Shown here in pieces: positions 1 to 8,372 of a DNA stretch of 64,000 nt (its first letter is position 1; each line of letters starts with the position of its first letter). Made by a program: the position numbers and the translations under genes. The notes beneath the pieces were generated by a model, which was given only the letters and a program-made list of their open reading frames with translations, searched no databases and had not been told where the DNA came from. This stretch comes from an uncultured Lachnospiraceae bacterium (lineage in GTDB: Bacteria; Bacillota; Clostridia; Lachnospirales; Lachnospiraceae): the NCBI GenBank assembly GCA_910584965.1, contig CAJUDZ010000001.1, forward strand, positions 124,001-188,000. Direction: 5' to 3'.

Positions 1-806
1 AGGAGCATCATTGCAGCGGGGTCATGCCGGAGGAAATCGAGCTGCGTGTGGAAGAAAATACAAAGGGTTTTTGCATGGAAATATGGGGGAATCGAATCGA
101 TACGTACAGCGTATCGCTGCGCACGCCGGGCGGCGAGACGGTTTCAGGCATTGATTTCCGCGGCGGAATCGATAATAACTATACCTTTCTTTTCGACAGG
201 ACGCGTATCTACACAGGGATTGCCCTGATAGAAAAACGCTCCGGGAACGAGCTTGTTTTTTTCCGGTTTCAGGATCCGACGCCAGGTATTTGGACCGTTA
301 CGATAAATCCTGCGGCACGTGAGAACATACGCGGGTCCGGCCGTTTTCATATCTGGCTGCCAATCGAGGCATTTGTCGACGGCGGCGTCCGTTTTCTGGA
401 GCCGGATCCGAACGTAACGCTGACGGAACCATCCAATGCGCAGGGCGTGATTACGGTCTCCGCATATAACGGCGTTACCGGCAGCTGGTTTTCGGAATCG
501 GGCCGGGGATTTACTTCGGATGATACGGTTAAGCCGGATTTTGCGGCTCCCGGCGTACAGGTGGCGTCCGTTCTCGGAAACCGTACAGGTTCCAGCATGG
601 CGGCGGCGCTTACGGCCGGGTGTGTGGCTCAGTTCATGGAATGGGCCATTGTGGAAGGGTATGCGCCTTTCGGAGAAAGCCGGACCATTAAGAGCAACCT
701 GATCCGTGGTGCGGTGCGTGAGAGCAATGTTACGTATCCGGATGAGCGGTGGGGGTATGGGAAGCTGAACATCAGCCGGACGTTTGAGGTGCTGGCGAGG
801 ACATAG
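1..806 (+). CDS. S8 (subtilisin-like, Csp-type) serine peptidase, C-terminal part
   Basis: The reading frame is open to the left edge (first full codon at base 3), so this is the 3' part of a longer gene. The visible protein has a beta-rich jellyroll-like segment (about the first 125 residues) followed by the last part of a subtilisin fold. The segment TGSSMAAALTAG carries the catalytic serine in the usual GTSMA position, and KPDFAAPG precedes it as in S8 enzymes. The Asp and His of the triad must lie upstream of the window. A jellyroll inserted in the S8 domain is characteristic of the clostridial Csp germination proteases and relatives; I infer that kinship and cannot say which member it is. 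The stop is TAG at 804-806. Confidence 0.85.
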   Translation, partial: EHHCSGVMPEEIELRVEENTKGFCMEIWGNRIDTYSVSLRTPGGETVSGIDFRGGIDNNYTFLFDRTRIYTGIALIEKRSGNELVFFRFQDPTPGIWTVTINPAARENIRGSGRFHIWLPIEAFVDGGVRFLEPDPNVTLTEPSNAQGVITVSAYNGVTGSWFSESGRGFTSDDTVKPDFAAPGVQVASVLGNRTGSSMAAALTAGCVAQFMEWAIVEGYAPFGESRTIKSNLIRGAVRESNVTYPDERWGYGKLNISRTFEVLART

Positions 807-877
807 CGGGGGAAAAGGTATGGCTATTAGCGGGGAAGAAGGTTTTTGTTGATTTTATAACAACAGCCGCCCTGTGC

Positions 878-906
878 TTGCATAATTTTAATAGAGCAGA
901 TATACT
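878..906 (+). promoter_or_regulatory. Candidate sigma-A promoter for the PIN/partner pair
   Basis: TTGCAT (878-883) and TATACT (901-906) are separated by 17 bases, about 50 bases before the PIN gene start. An overlapping TATAAT at 906-911 could serve as an alternative -10. Confidence 0.45.
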
Positions 907-954
907 ATAATTACAAGGTATTTGAGAACCGTAAAATGATTTGATGAGGTAAAA

Positions 955-1305
955 ATGAAAGTTTATCTGGATAATTGTTGTTATAACCGATTACTTGATG
1001 ATAGAAGTTATTCAAGAATTTATTATGAAAGAAATTCGGTTATGCTGATATTGGAGCTCGCAGAGAACGGAGAGTTTGACCTTGTTGGAAGTGAAATGCT
1101 GGTTCGGGAAATTGAAGATACACAAAACACATATCGGAAGTCTATTCTGCAAATGATGTATGGTCTCTGTAAGGACGAAATACAGGTAAATGAAGCAATT
1201 TTATACCGAGCCGAGGAAATCAGACATAACAGTAATATCAAGTATAAAGATAGTATCCATTTGGCATGTGCAGAAGCTGCCGGAGTGGAGGTGTTATATC
1301 AATGA
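955..1305 (+). CDS. PIN-domain toxin-like protein, C-terminally truncated
   Basis: This 116-residue protein begins MKVYLDNCCYNR, the first strand and first acidic residue of a PIN ribonuclease fold, and continues to YKDSIHLACAEAAGVEVLYQ, which holds the third conserved Asp. Full-length relatives continue after this point with a TTDD-type segment (fourth acidic residue) and about 30 more residues; here translation stops in TGA at 1303-1305. The lost part is not found in other frames because the next gene starts at once. PIN proteins of this sort are RNases of type II toxin-antitoxin systems. The truncation probably lowers or abolishes activity; that is inference. The next gene overlaps through an ATGA junction. 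Confidence 0.75.
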   Translation: MKVYLDNCCYNRLLDDRSYSRIYYERNSVMLILELAENGEFDLVGSEMLVREIEDTQNTYRKSILQMMYGLCKDEIQVNEAILYRAEEIRHNSNIKYKDSIHLACAEAAGVEVLYQ

Positions 1306-1514
1306 TTATGGCAAGACGGAATATTATCAGCGATAATGAATTACAAACAAATGGTTTAAATGCGTTGAAAGAAGCGTTGGGGGTGACGGGTACGTTAAAA
1401 TTTCTGGAACAGTTCGATCAGGGAGGGGCTGGGGATTATACAGCTGAGAAGTATCTAAATGATGAATACGAACCGACGGATGAAGAAATTCGAAAGATGT
1501 TTCAAAAATCATAA
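1302..1514 (+). CDS. Small partner (candidate antitoxin) of the PIN protein
   Basis: This is a 70-residue acidic protein starting MIMARRNIISDNELQ. I chose the ATG at 1302 because it overlaps the PIN stop codon (ATGA) and has GGAGG at 1287-1291, ten bases upstream. It is not a recognised DNA-binding antitoxin fold, but small proteins with a similar RRNII-ELQTNGL-ALKEALG pattern and a glutamate-rich tail are, from memory, found directly beside PIN genes. I infer it is the cognate antitoxin or an accessory protein. Base composition is AT-rich like the following NACHT gene. Confidence 0.6.
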   Translation: MIMARRNIISDNELQTNGLNALKEALGVTGTLKFLEQFDQGGAGDYTAEKYLNDEYEPTDEEIRKMFQKS

Positions 1515-1905
1515 AAAGAATGGATGAAGCGATTAACATTTCTTAAAAGAACATTTCCACGGAAATATAATGTTTGAAAACATTGTTTATTCTGGAGGGA
1601 ATGTTTTTTATTTTAATAAATGTATTATTTAATTTTTTAGGTAAAAAAAGTAGAATTTTTAGCAAAATTGTAAGTTCATATAGATAAAAGACATAGTATA
1701 ATTTAAAAAGACATGAATAGATGAAATTTTAAATCTTTTTGATTCTTTATTTTATTATAGTAAAAATTGCTGCTCATTATAACATAATAGAAAAAATGGA
1801 TGAAGAGATTAAGGCTTCTGTTCAGAAACATTGGTAATCTGTTAATATTCTAACAGCGTATAAAATAGCGAGAATATAAGATACAAAGGATTATGGGGGA
1901 CGGAT
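1515..1905. other. AT-rich intergenic stretch before the NACHT gene
   Basis: No gene of useful length is seen. It contains the terminator at 1577-1607, a TATAAT at 1697-1702 without a convincing -35, and a 17-base direct repeat with one mismatch (ATGGATGAAGCGATTAA at 1520-1536; the same with A at position 11 at 1796-1812). A CTGTTA-N6-TAACAG dyad (1839-1856) sits directly before TATAAA at 1859-1864, which is the best candidate -10 for the NACHT gene. Confidence 0.5.
1577..1607 (+). terminator. Terminator after the PIN/partner pair
   Basis: AAAACATT (1577-1584) and AATGTTTT (1600-1607) form a stem followed by a T-rich run. It lies about 60 bases after the partner gene and fits an intrinsic terminator. 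Confidence 0.5.
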
Positions 1906-4900
1906 ATGATGATTGTTAGAGACATTATTCTTCTGGAAAAAGATAAAAATAGAAAAGGTGATCTTTTTAACAGAATGGCCTATGATGTTTTTCACTCTCT
2001 CGGATTTGGAGAACCACGTTATGATGTTCAAAAAACGGGGAGAGAAATTGATATGCTGTTGAAACATCGAACTGAAAGACGGGTTGCGATTGTAGAGAGC
2101 AAGGCGTGGCAGCAAAAGGTAGGTGGTAGTGAGATTAATAAGTTTGTTGGCGCATTTGGGGTAGAAAAAGAACAATTTAAAATGAAAGGATATGAGACAG
2201 TCGGATATTTTGTCTCACATTTAGGTTTTAAAGAAACTGCATTGGAGCAGGAGAAAGCACGTGGTGGAAATGAAAAACCAATTTTGTTAGGTCCGGATGA
2301 AATAATTAAAGAGTTAGTTGAGGGCAATGTACTTTGTTCTTTGGAAAAAGCGGTTGATGCAATTAGACAGGTAAAAGACACTTCTTTGCTTCTTTGCGAT
2401 ATGGTGGATTTGATTGCCAGTGAAGAGGGATGGATATGGGTGCTGTATTATTCGACATCTCCAAAACAAACAAGTACACATTTTGCATTTGTACATGCTG
2501 ATGGAAATCAATTAATGAATAGTGTTGCGCAGAAATTGATTAATCAGGCAATTAATCAGAAGATTGGTTTCTCATCTCTCATTTATATAGAAGCAGAGTT
2601 AAAATCTGATATGGATAAGCAAACAGTGAAGGACTTATATTTTAGATATTTGGAGACCGAGTTAGGAGAGATTCAGTTTGAAGGTATGCCAACGGATAAA
2701 GAGGCTGGTTCCATTAAAGTGAATCTGGAGAATATTTTTGTTCCCTTAAAATTCTGCCATAAAGATAAGGAGGGGGAAGATCATGTTTCAATTACGGAGG
2801 TTTTGACAAAATCTATCAGGGCGGCAATTTTAGCAAAGCCGGGAGGAGGAAAGTCTACGCTTATGCGTCGTATTGCACTTGCATATGCGTTTCCGGAGCG
2901 TAGAGCAAGAGTGGATGATAATTTGCCTGATCAGAGTTGGTTTCCAGTATATATTCGCTGCAGGGATCTCGGAGAAAATGTTACAAAAAGTATTTTGGAA
3001 ATTATTACTTCAATTGTTCGCAGGGCCGAAATCATAAATTATGAACAGTCTTTTCAAGCCCTTGTTGAAGATGCTTTGCAGGAAGGCCGTGTCTTGCTTT
3101 TAATTGATGGATTAGATGAAATATCACAGGAGAAAAACAGAATCAGTCTTGTTAATCAATTACGTACCTTTGTAGCCACATATCCGAATGCGCATTTGGT
3201 TATTACTTCTCGTGAAGCCGGATTTCGTGCGGTGGCCAGTACATTAGCAGGTTATTGTCAACAATATACTATTGATGGAATGGACGAAGATGCAATTCGA
3301 TTATTGAGTCTGAAATGGCATCAGGCAATATTGGGCGAGACGGAACAGGCGCAAGTCGAAGCGGATAAAGTATGTAATATTATTTTAACGGATGCAAGGA
3401 TTGGTGCTTTGGCTACGAACCCGCTGCTATTGACTACATTGTTGTTTGTAAAACGATGGGTAGGATATCTTCCTACCAAAAAATGCCAGCTTTATGAGGA
3501 GATGATAAAGTTACTTCTCGTAACTTGGAATGCGGCTGGACATGACAGGCTTGAAATGGATGAAACAGAACCGCAATTGGCCTTTGTTGCTTATGAGATG
3601 ACAAAGAAGGGTTCACAAAAAATTATAAGGGATGATTTGCAAAAAAATATTGTCAAAGCGAGAAAAGAATTGCCAGAATTATTGGGTTATACAACTGTTA
3701 CACCTGCCCGCTTTATTGATCAGGTAGAGGAACGAAGCAGTTTGTTGATTCAAACAGGATTGGAAGAAAATGAGTATGGTCAGTTTGTTCCCACTTATGA
3801 GTTTTCACATTTAAGCTTCCAGGAGTATCTTACAGCAAAAGCAATTGCAGAATTATGGATTCAGGAATCTGATGGGGATGATTCAGTAGAAATTCTGACT
3901 CCATATATTAATGATGAACAATGGAGAGAAATTATTCCGATGGTTGCGGTTCTCTTGGGACGTCAGGCCAAGCCCTTGATTGAATGTCTTATTAGCCGGT
4001 CGTTGTTGGTTGATCAAAATAAAGAAGATAAAGATACAAATCTTGCACCTTTGTGCCTTGCCAATTGCGTTGCAAATGAGGTTCCCATGAATCAGGAATT
4101 GCTTGAAGAAGCGATTGTTCTTGTAATGAAAAAAAGAAGAATAATAAATAGTATAAGGTATCAACAAGAATATTTGGATAATATCAATATATACGATACA
4201 ATTATGAAAAGCAAGTATGGAAATAAGTACTGTAAGATTGCAGAGAAAAAGCTGTTTTTTGAATTGGAGGAAGAATATATATATGAGTTTTCTGATGCGT
4301 GGATTGATAAATGTTATAGCGAATACCAAAGTGATTTTGATATGAAATATATTTTAAGCCTTACGAGCAGCGAAGATTATCAAAAACAAATAACGGGAGC
4401 ATTGCTGCTGATGATGAGTGTATATCATACACGTATGGATGGAAAGGTTGAAAATGGAGACCTTGAGATTGTTGAAAAGATTTATAATAACATTTTAAAG
4501 TTACTCCAAAAAGACGATATTTTAGCAATTTACTCTGCCGCGTGGTGTATTGCGTGGTCAGGTTATGATGAAAAGAACTTAATATCATCGGAGATTGCTG
4601 CTGAAATGTGTATTAAACTAGTAGATTTGTGGGTAAAGAGAGATATGTCATATCAGATACAACGAGTAGTTTCATGGGGAATAGTAAGTATATGTATGCC
4701 TTCTTTTCCAGCAGATATATTACAAGGCATAGTGGGCTTAGAAGAAAAGATTGAGAAATGCTACGAAGATCCTGAAAATGAATACGATGTTTGGACAGCA
4801 ATTTATCTTGGAGTATTGATTAGCCTTTGGAGTAAAAAGGAAACTGAAAGAAAAATTCTAGAAAGAAAATCGATGCCTGTTTTAATACATAAGAGGTTTT

Positions 4901-4950
4901 TAAAACAAAAAGGATTTTTTTCTGATGAGAAAGGGGATTTATATTTATAG
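1906..4950 (+). CDS. Mrr-like nuclease / NACHT NTPase (STAND-type defence protein)
   Basis: This 1014-residue protein joins three parts. Residues about 15-110 look like an Mrr/type IV restriction endonuclease fold, with GREIDML (Asp) and IVESKAW (E-x-K). Residues about 300-480 are a NACHT NTPase: Walker A AKPGGGKST, Walker B VLLLIDGLDE and sensor-like VITSREAGF. FSHLSFQEYLTAK (about 630) is the winged-helix motif typical after NACHT. The remaining roughly 370 residues are helical and probably sense the trigger. Bacterial NACHT and Avs proteins with nuclease effectors defend against phage by degrading DNA once activated; this role is inferred. The start is the ATG pair at 1906/1909 after GGGGGA. 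The gene is clearly more AT-rich than the metabolic genes around the island, suggesting transfer. Confidence 0.88.
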   Translation: MMIVRDIILLEKDKNRKGDLFNRMAYDVFHSLGFGEPRYDVQKTGREIDMLLKHRTERRVAIVESKAWQQKVGGSEINKFVGAFGVEKEQFKMKGYETVGYFVSHLGFKETALEQEKARGGNEKPILLGPDEIIKELVEGNVLCSLEKAVDAIRQVKDTSLLLCDMVDLIASEEGWIWVLYYSTSPKQTSTHFAFVHADGNQLMNSVAQKLINQAINQKIGFSSLIYIEAELKSDMDKQTVKDLYFRYLETELGEIQFEGMPTDKEAGSIKVNLENIFVPLKFCHKDKEGEDHVSITEVLTKSIRAAILAKPGGGKSTLMRRIALAYAFPERRARVDDNLPDQSWFPVYIRCRDLGENVTKSILEIITSIVRRAEIINYEQSFQALVEDALQEGRVLLLIDGLDEISQEKNRISLVNQLRTFVATYPNAHLVITSREAGFRAVASTLAGYCQQYTIDGMDEDAIRLLSLKWHQAILGETEQAQVEADKVCNIILTDARIGALATNPLLLTTLLFVKRWVGYLPTKKCQLYEEMIKLLLVTWNAAGHDRLEMDETEPQLAFVAYEMTKKGSQKIIRDDLQKNIVKARKELPELLGYTTVTPARFIDQVEERSSLLIQTGLEENEYGQFVPTYEFSHLSFQEYLTAKAIAELWIQESDGDDSVEILTPYINDEQWREIIPMVAVLLGRQAKPLIECLISRSLLVDQNKEDKDTNLAPLCLANCVANEVPMNQELLEEAIVLVMKKRRIINSIRYQQEYLDNINIYDTIMKSKYGNKYCKIAEKKLFFELEEEYIYEFSDAWIDKCYSEYQSDFDMKYILSLTSSEDYQKQITGALLLMMSVYHTRMDGKVENGDLEIVEKIYNNILKLLQKDDILAIYSAAWCIAWSGYDEKNLISSEIAAEMCIKLVDLWVKRDMSYQIQRVVSWGIVSICMPSFPADILQGIVGLEEKIEKCYEDPENEYDVWTAIYLGVLISLWSKKETERKILERKSMPVLIHKRFLKQKGFFSDEKGDLYL

Positions 4951-5000
4951 AGTCTATCCGCCGGACGCGTTCATAGAAATTTAATATGATACAGCTTTGG

Positions 5001-5060
5001 AAAACACTTCTTTCCGGTAAGAACCAGAAGTTGGCAATTCTTACTGAAAAGAAGTGTTTT
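5001..5060. terminator. Strong hairpin between the NACHT and motA-like genes
   Basis: AAAACACTTCTTT (5001-5013) pairs perfectly with AAAGAAGTGTTTT (5048-5060), and GTAAG/CTTAC (5017-5021, 5040-5044) adds an inner stem. T-rich sequence follows. It probably ends the NACHT transcript, so the MotA/MotB-like pair likely has its own promoter. Confidence 0.6.
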
Positions 5061-5194
5061 TATTATTGTTTAAGATATTCTTAATATTATTGAGTCTCAG
5101 GAGAAAATGTGATAGTTTTAATTATAAAAAGAATATTTTTTCTGCCAGCTGTAACAATAACCGTATTAACAGAAGAAAAGGAGGAAAAGCACGA

Positions 5195-6358
5195 GTGAGG
5201 AGTAAACTGTATTATGTACTGTATTTTTTATATGCCATCGTTATAGCCTTTGTTTTTTATTTGAATGGGGTGTTTACGGGAGAAGAAATTTCTGTTGTAA
5301 ACCTGTCGATCAATATCGGGTTCCTGATTATCATCGGAATACTGTTTGTGATATCTTCGATCGGTTTTGGCCGACTGAATCAGGTCACTTACGAGTTGGA
5401 AGACGTTGCGTTCCGTCTGCAGAAGGAGTACAAAGAGGCAAACGGAAAGAATCTCTGGGGAAATTACCGGGATAATACGAAAGCTTTTGAAGACGAAGAG
5501 CTGCAGGCTGCATTTAACAAGTACCGTTTGAGGATAAAAAGCACAAAAACGAAGCGGGGAGTATCTTCATCCTGTGATCTCGGCGAGTATATCAATGAAG
5601 ATCTTTTAGACAGGGTGAGCATGAACTTTTTTAATTCCGGAATTTCCGGAACGCTTACGGGACTGGGGATTCTGGGAACATTTCTCGGCCTGTCCATGGG
5701 ACTCGGCGCTTTCAGCGGGGACGACATTTTTACGATTTCTGACAATGTGGGAGCCCTGCTTTCGGGCATGAAAGTGGCCTTTCATACTTCGGTGTATGGT
5801 ATCTTTTTTTCATTGGTATTTAATTTTGTTTACAGAAGCATTATGTCTGATGCTTATGAGACATTGGAGGAATTTCTGTGTGTGTTCCGTCAGACCACGC
5901 AGCCGTACGCGGCAAAAGACGAAGAAGGCTCTGCGGCAATGCTCGTTTATCAGGCAGGGATGGCCGGTTCCCTGAAGCAGATGCTTGAAATGATGAAGGG
6001 AGATGCAAAAGAGCAGACGGCAGGCGTGGAGCGTATCGTAGATAAATTTACGGAGCAGATGCAGACTGCATTGGATACGGACTTTAAGAAACTCGGAAAT
6101 ACATTGAAGGCTGCAGGAGAGTCGCAGGCTGTCAGCGCGGCAAATGCGGCGGAAATGGTGGAGGCGGTTACGGCATTAGTGGAGGTAAACCGCAATGTAC
6201 AGGAGGCTCTTGCAAATGTCATGGAAAGGCAGGAACTGTTTGCGAGACAGCTTGAGGAACAGAAAAGAATGCTGGCGGATACGTGCAGCAATATGAGCGA
6301 TGAAATCAGCAGCCAGTTATATACATTTGAACAGATGAGGAATTTATATGAAGAATAG
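5195..6358 (+). CDS. MotA/TolQ/ExbB-type proton-channel protein (ZorA-like)
   Basis: This is a 387-residue membrane protein. I chose the GTG at 5195 because AGGAGG at 5179-5184 lies ten bases upstream; the frame is open further up but would start inside the hairpin at 5001-5060. Two transmembrane helices lie at about 5-24 and 37-56 and two more at about 150-215, the latter with GTLTGLGILGTFLGL and SGMKVAFHTSVYGI, the family signature of MotA/TolQ/ZorA stator subunits. The last 130 residues are a cytoplasmic helical tail. With the overlapping MotB-like gene it should form a 5:2 type ion-driven stator. There is no flagellar motor gene nearby, and the neighbouring NACHT nuclease and AT-rich composition favour a defence role as in Zorya; that is inference. 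Confidence 0.85.
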   Translation: MRSKLYYVLYFLYAIVIAFVFYLNGVFTGEEISVVNLSINIGFLIIIGILFVISSIGFGRLNQVTYELEDVAFRLQKEYKEANGKNLWGNYRDNTKAFEDEELQAAFNKYRLRIKSTKTKRGVSSSCDLGEYINEDLLDRVSMNFFNSGISGTLTGLGILGTFLGLSMGLGAFSGDDIFTISDNVGALLSGMKVAFHTSVYGIFFSLVFNFVYRSIMSDAYETLEEFLCVFRQTTQPYAAKDEEGSAAMLVYQAGMAGSLKQMLEMMKGDAKEQTAGVERIVDKFTEQMQTALDTDFKKLGNTLKAAGESQAVSAANAAEMVEAVTALVEVNRNVQEALANVMERQELFARQLEEQKRMLADTCSNMSDEISSQLYTFEQMRNLYEE

Positions 6359-7271
6359 ACGAAGGAATAAAGAAGCTTTTGCAGAGCACAGTTATTGGCA
6401 GTCTTATTCGGATATGATGGCGGCCCTTCTTCTGATTTTTATTTTGATAATTGCGATCACTCTTGCGATATACAGGGAAAAAACGAACGATCTGGATAAG
6501 ACGAGACTGGAACTCAGCGAAGCACAAAGCCAGTTAGACGCGACGATAGAAGACCTGGAACAGTCTAAGGCCGAGTTAGAACAATCCAATGGAGAACTTG
6601 CGTCTTCTTTGGCGGAATTGCAGCAGGCATACGAACAGGCGGCTTTGACACAGGAAGAATTGAACAACGCATATTTGGAGATAGAAAATGCCAGACAGGA
6701 GCTGACTACGACAAAGCAGGAGCTGCAGGATATTGTCGGAATCCGTACGGATATTATCGGAGCGCTGCAATCCGCGTTCAGCAATTCCAGCATGAAAGTG
6801 GATGCCCAGACAGGTTCCATTACATTTTCTTCCGATGTGCTTTTCCGCTATAACAGTTCCTATCTTACGGCGGAAAGTAAGGAGTCGTTAAAAAATATCA
6901 TCCCGATGTATCTGGATGTTCTGCTTCAGGACCAGTTCCGCGAATATATTGCGGAGATCATAATCGAAGGACATACGGATACGGATGGAAGCTACCAGAG
7001 CAATATGGAGCTGTCCTATGCGCGTGCCAATGCGGTGGCGGAATTTTGTCTGGATAAAAGAAACGGCCTTACCGAGGAGGAAATCGAACAGCTCCAGAAG
7101 ATTCTTACCGTTAATGGAAAATCGTGGAGCAATCCGGTTTATCAAAAGGATACCGTCGGAAATTCAACGTCGGAAGTGGATATGACGGCTTCCAGAAGGG
7201 TAGAAATTAAATTTCGTCTGAAGGAAGACGAGATGATAGAGAAAATTGCGGGAATTTTAAATCAGGAATAG
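6348..7271 (+). CDS. MotB/OmpA-type stator partner (ZorB-like)
   Basis: This 307-residue protein starts inside the end of the MotA-like gene (11-base overlap), indicating translational coupling. The N-terminus has YWQSYSDMMAALLLIF, a single transmembrane helix with Asp22 in the position of the proton-carrying Asp of MotB/ZorB. Residues about 48-140 form a long Glu/Gln-rich coiled coil, and residues about 150-295 are an OmpA-like peptidoglycan-binding domain with IIIEGHTDTDG and ASRRVEIKF. ZorB anchors ZorA to the cell wall in Zorya anti-phage systems; the coiled coil makes this one longer than typical ZorB. Zorya effectors ZorC, ZorD or ZorE are absent here, and the NACHT nuclease upstream is the only candidate effector. 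Confidence 0.87.
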   Translation: MKNRRRNKEAFAEHSYWQSYSDMMAALLLIFILIIAITLAIYREKTNDLDKTRLELSEAQSQLDATIEDLEQSKAELEQSNGELASSLAELQQAYEQAALTQEELNNAYLEIENARQELTTTKQELQDIVGIRTDIIGALQSAFSNSSMKVDAQTGSITFSSDVLFRYNSSYLTAESKESLKNIIPMYLDVLLQDQFREYIAEIIIEGHTDTDGSYQSNMELSYARANAVAEFCLDKRNGLTEEEIEQLQKILTVNGKSWSNPVYQKDTVGNSTSEVDMTASRRVEIKFRLKEDEMIEKIAGILNQE

Positions 7272-7314
7272 GATGTGCTTAACCTTTGCGGACAGGCAGA
7301 CATAGATTTGCTCA

Positions 7315-7340
7315 GGGGATTCCGGGAAATGGGAATCCCC
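7315..7340. other. Stem-loop between the stator genes and the amidohydrolase
   Basis: GGGGATTCC (7315-7323) pairs with GGAATCCCC (7332-7340). There is no T-run on the plus strand, so it may be a weak terminator for the convergent genes. Confidence 0.35.
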
Positions 7341-7365
7341 CGGCGAATGTGAAGCGGAATGGAAT

Positions 7366-8292
7366 TTACCGCAGACCGGAATCAGCAAAGTAAATTCTGT
7401 CCGCTGTTTTCCAGAGCATGGATTCTTTCTCGCTTTCCGTAAAGGAGGGGCTGTCCAGAATATAGTCAAAAAGATGGCGGTATGTATCCTGGCAGAGGTT
7501 GCTGGGCAGGTCGCTTCCCCACATCATGCGGTCTGTGCCGAGGATGCCTGCCGCTTCTTTGATAAACCATACGGCAGTCGGATAGGGATAGGGCTCAGGT
7601 CTTTGATTGCTGCTCAAACTGGCAAGATCAAAGACTACGTTTTCAAGGTTCAGTGCTTTCATTGCTTCCCGCCAGTCATTTTCATAACTTCGCCCCTGGG
7701 GGGCCAGAAGATGGCAGACTACAAACTGCAGGCCGGGATAACGTCCGGCGGCTGCAGCCAGCTGCTTTGCCTGCCAGCAGCAACCGCCGTACCGGCCGAT
7801 ATCGAATACCACGGTCAAGCCCAGCGCGGCCGCATAGCTGAGCTGTTCATCCATCATTTCCCCATCCAGGGCAAATTCTCTGTGATAGCTCATGAGTCCG
7901 CTTCCGTCGCTGACTTCGAACTTAACAATGGGAAATCCCAATTCTTCAAAGAGATGTCTGCGGACGTCTTTATATTTTCTGCAAAAAGGATCATAGCATG
8001 CCGCTCCGGTGAAGCGGTCCGGATACTTCTGTATAGCTTCCCATGTATAGAGATTTTGGGGGCCTATAAAATTGCCCTGCAGCATGACGGCTTTTTCAAT
8101 CCCCTCCTGGTCCATAAGCGAAAGGACGGCTTCCGGAGTCACTTTGTCTTCACCGAGTTCAGGGGGAAACATCTGAAAGGTGCTTCCGTCCGCATATTCT
8201 ACAAATCCGCCGCCGATACTGCGGAGTTCTCCCCTTGCGCCGAATCCGTTCAGACTTTGACAGAGATGAATGTGTGCGTCTATTATTTTCAT
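7366..8292 (-). CDS. Amidohydrolase family 2 metal-dependent hydrolase
   Basis: This 308-residue TIM-barrel protein begins MKIIDAHIHL, with the metal-binding HxH at His7/His9. CHLLAP supplies a later His and MWGSDLPSN the C-terminal Asp of the amidohydrolase_2 family. I chose the ATG at 8292 because GGAGG lies six bases upstream; an earlier in-frame start lacks one. Family members hydrolyse or decarboxylate small cyclic or carboxylated substrates; the substrate here cannot be told. It is transcribed with the AraC regulator just upstream (80-base gap), which probably controls it. Confidence 0.85.
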   Translation of the reverse strand: MKIIDAHIHLCQSLNGFGARGELRSIGGGFVEYADGSTFQMFPPELGEDKVTPEAVLSLMDQEGIEKAVMLQGNFIGPQNLYTWEAIQKYPDRFTGAACYDPFCRKYKDVRRHLFEELGFPIVKFEVSDGSGLMSYHREFALDGEMMDEQLSYAAALGLTVVFDIGRYGGCCWQAKQLAAAAGRYPGLQFVVCHLLAPQGRSYENDWREAMKALNLENVVFDLASLSSNQRPEPYPYPTAVWFIKEAAGILGTDRMMWGSDLPSNLCQDTYRHLFDYILDSPSFTESEKESMLWKTADRIYFADSGLR

Positions 8293-8372
8293 AACTATCC
8301 TCCATGTCAATAATCATGTTTTTCATAGCCTGCGAAATGGGCCGCAGGCACAAACTTGCTGACATCCGCAGG

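Noticed and set aside
5054..5194. N-terminal extension of the MotA-like protein
   Set aside because: It would start within the 5001-5060 hairpin and lacks a ribosome site; GTG 5195 has AGGAGG at ideal spacing.
5195..7271. Flagellar motor motA/motB
   Set aside because: No flagellar genes are adjacent; helix layout and the long coiled coil fit stand-alone ZorA/ZorB-like stators better.
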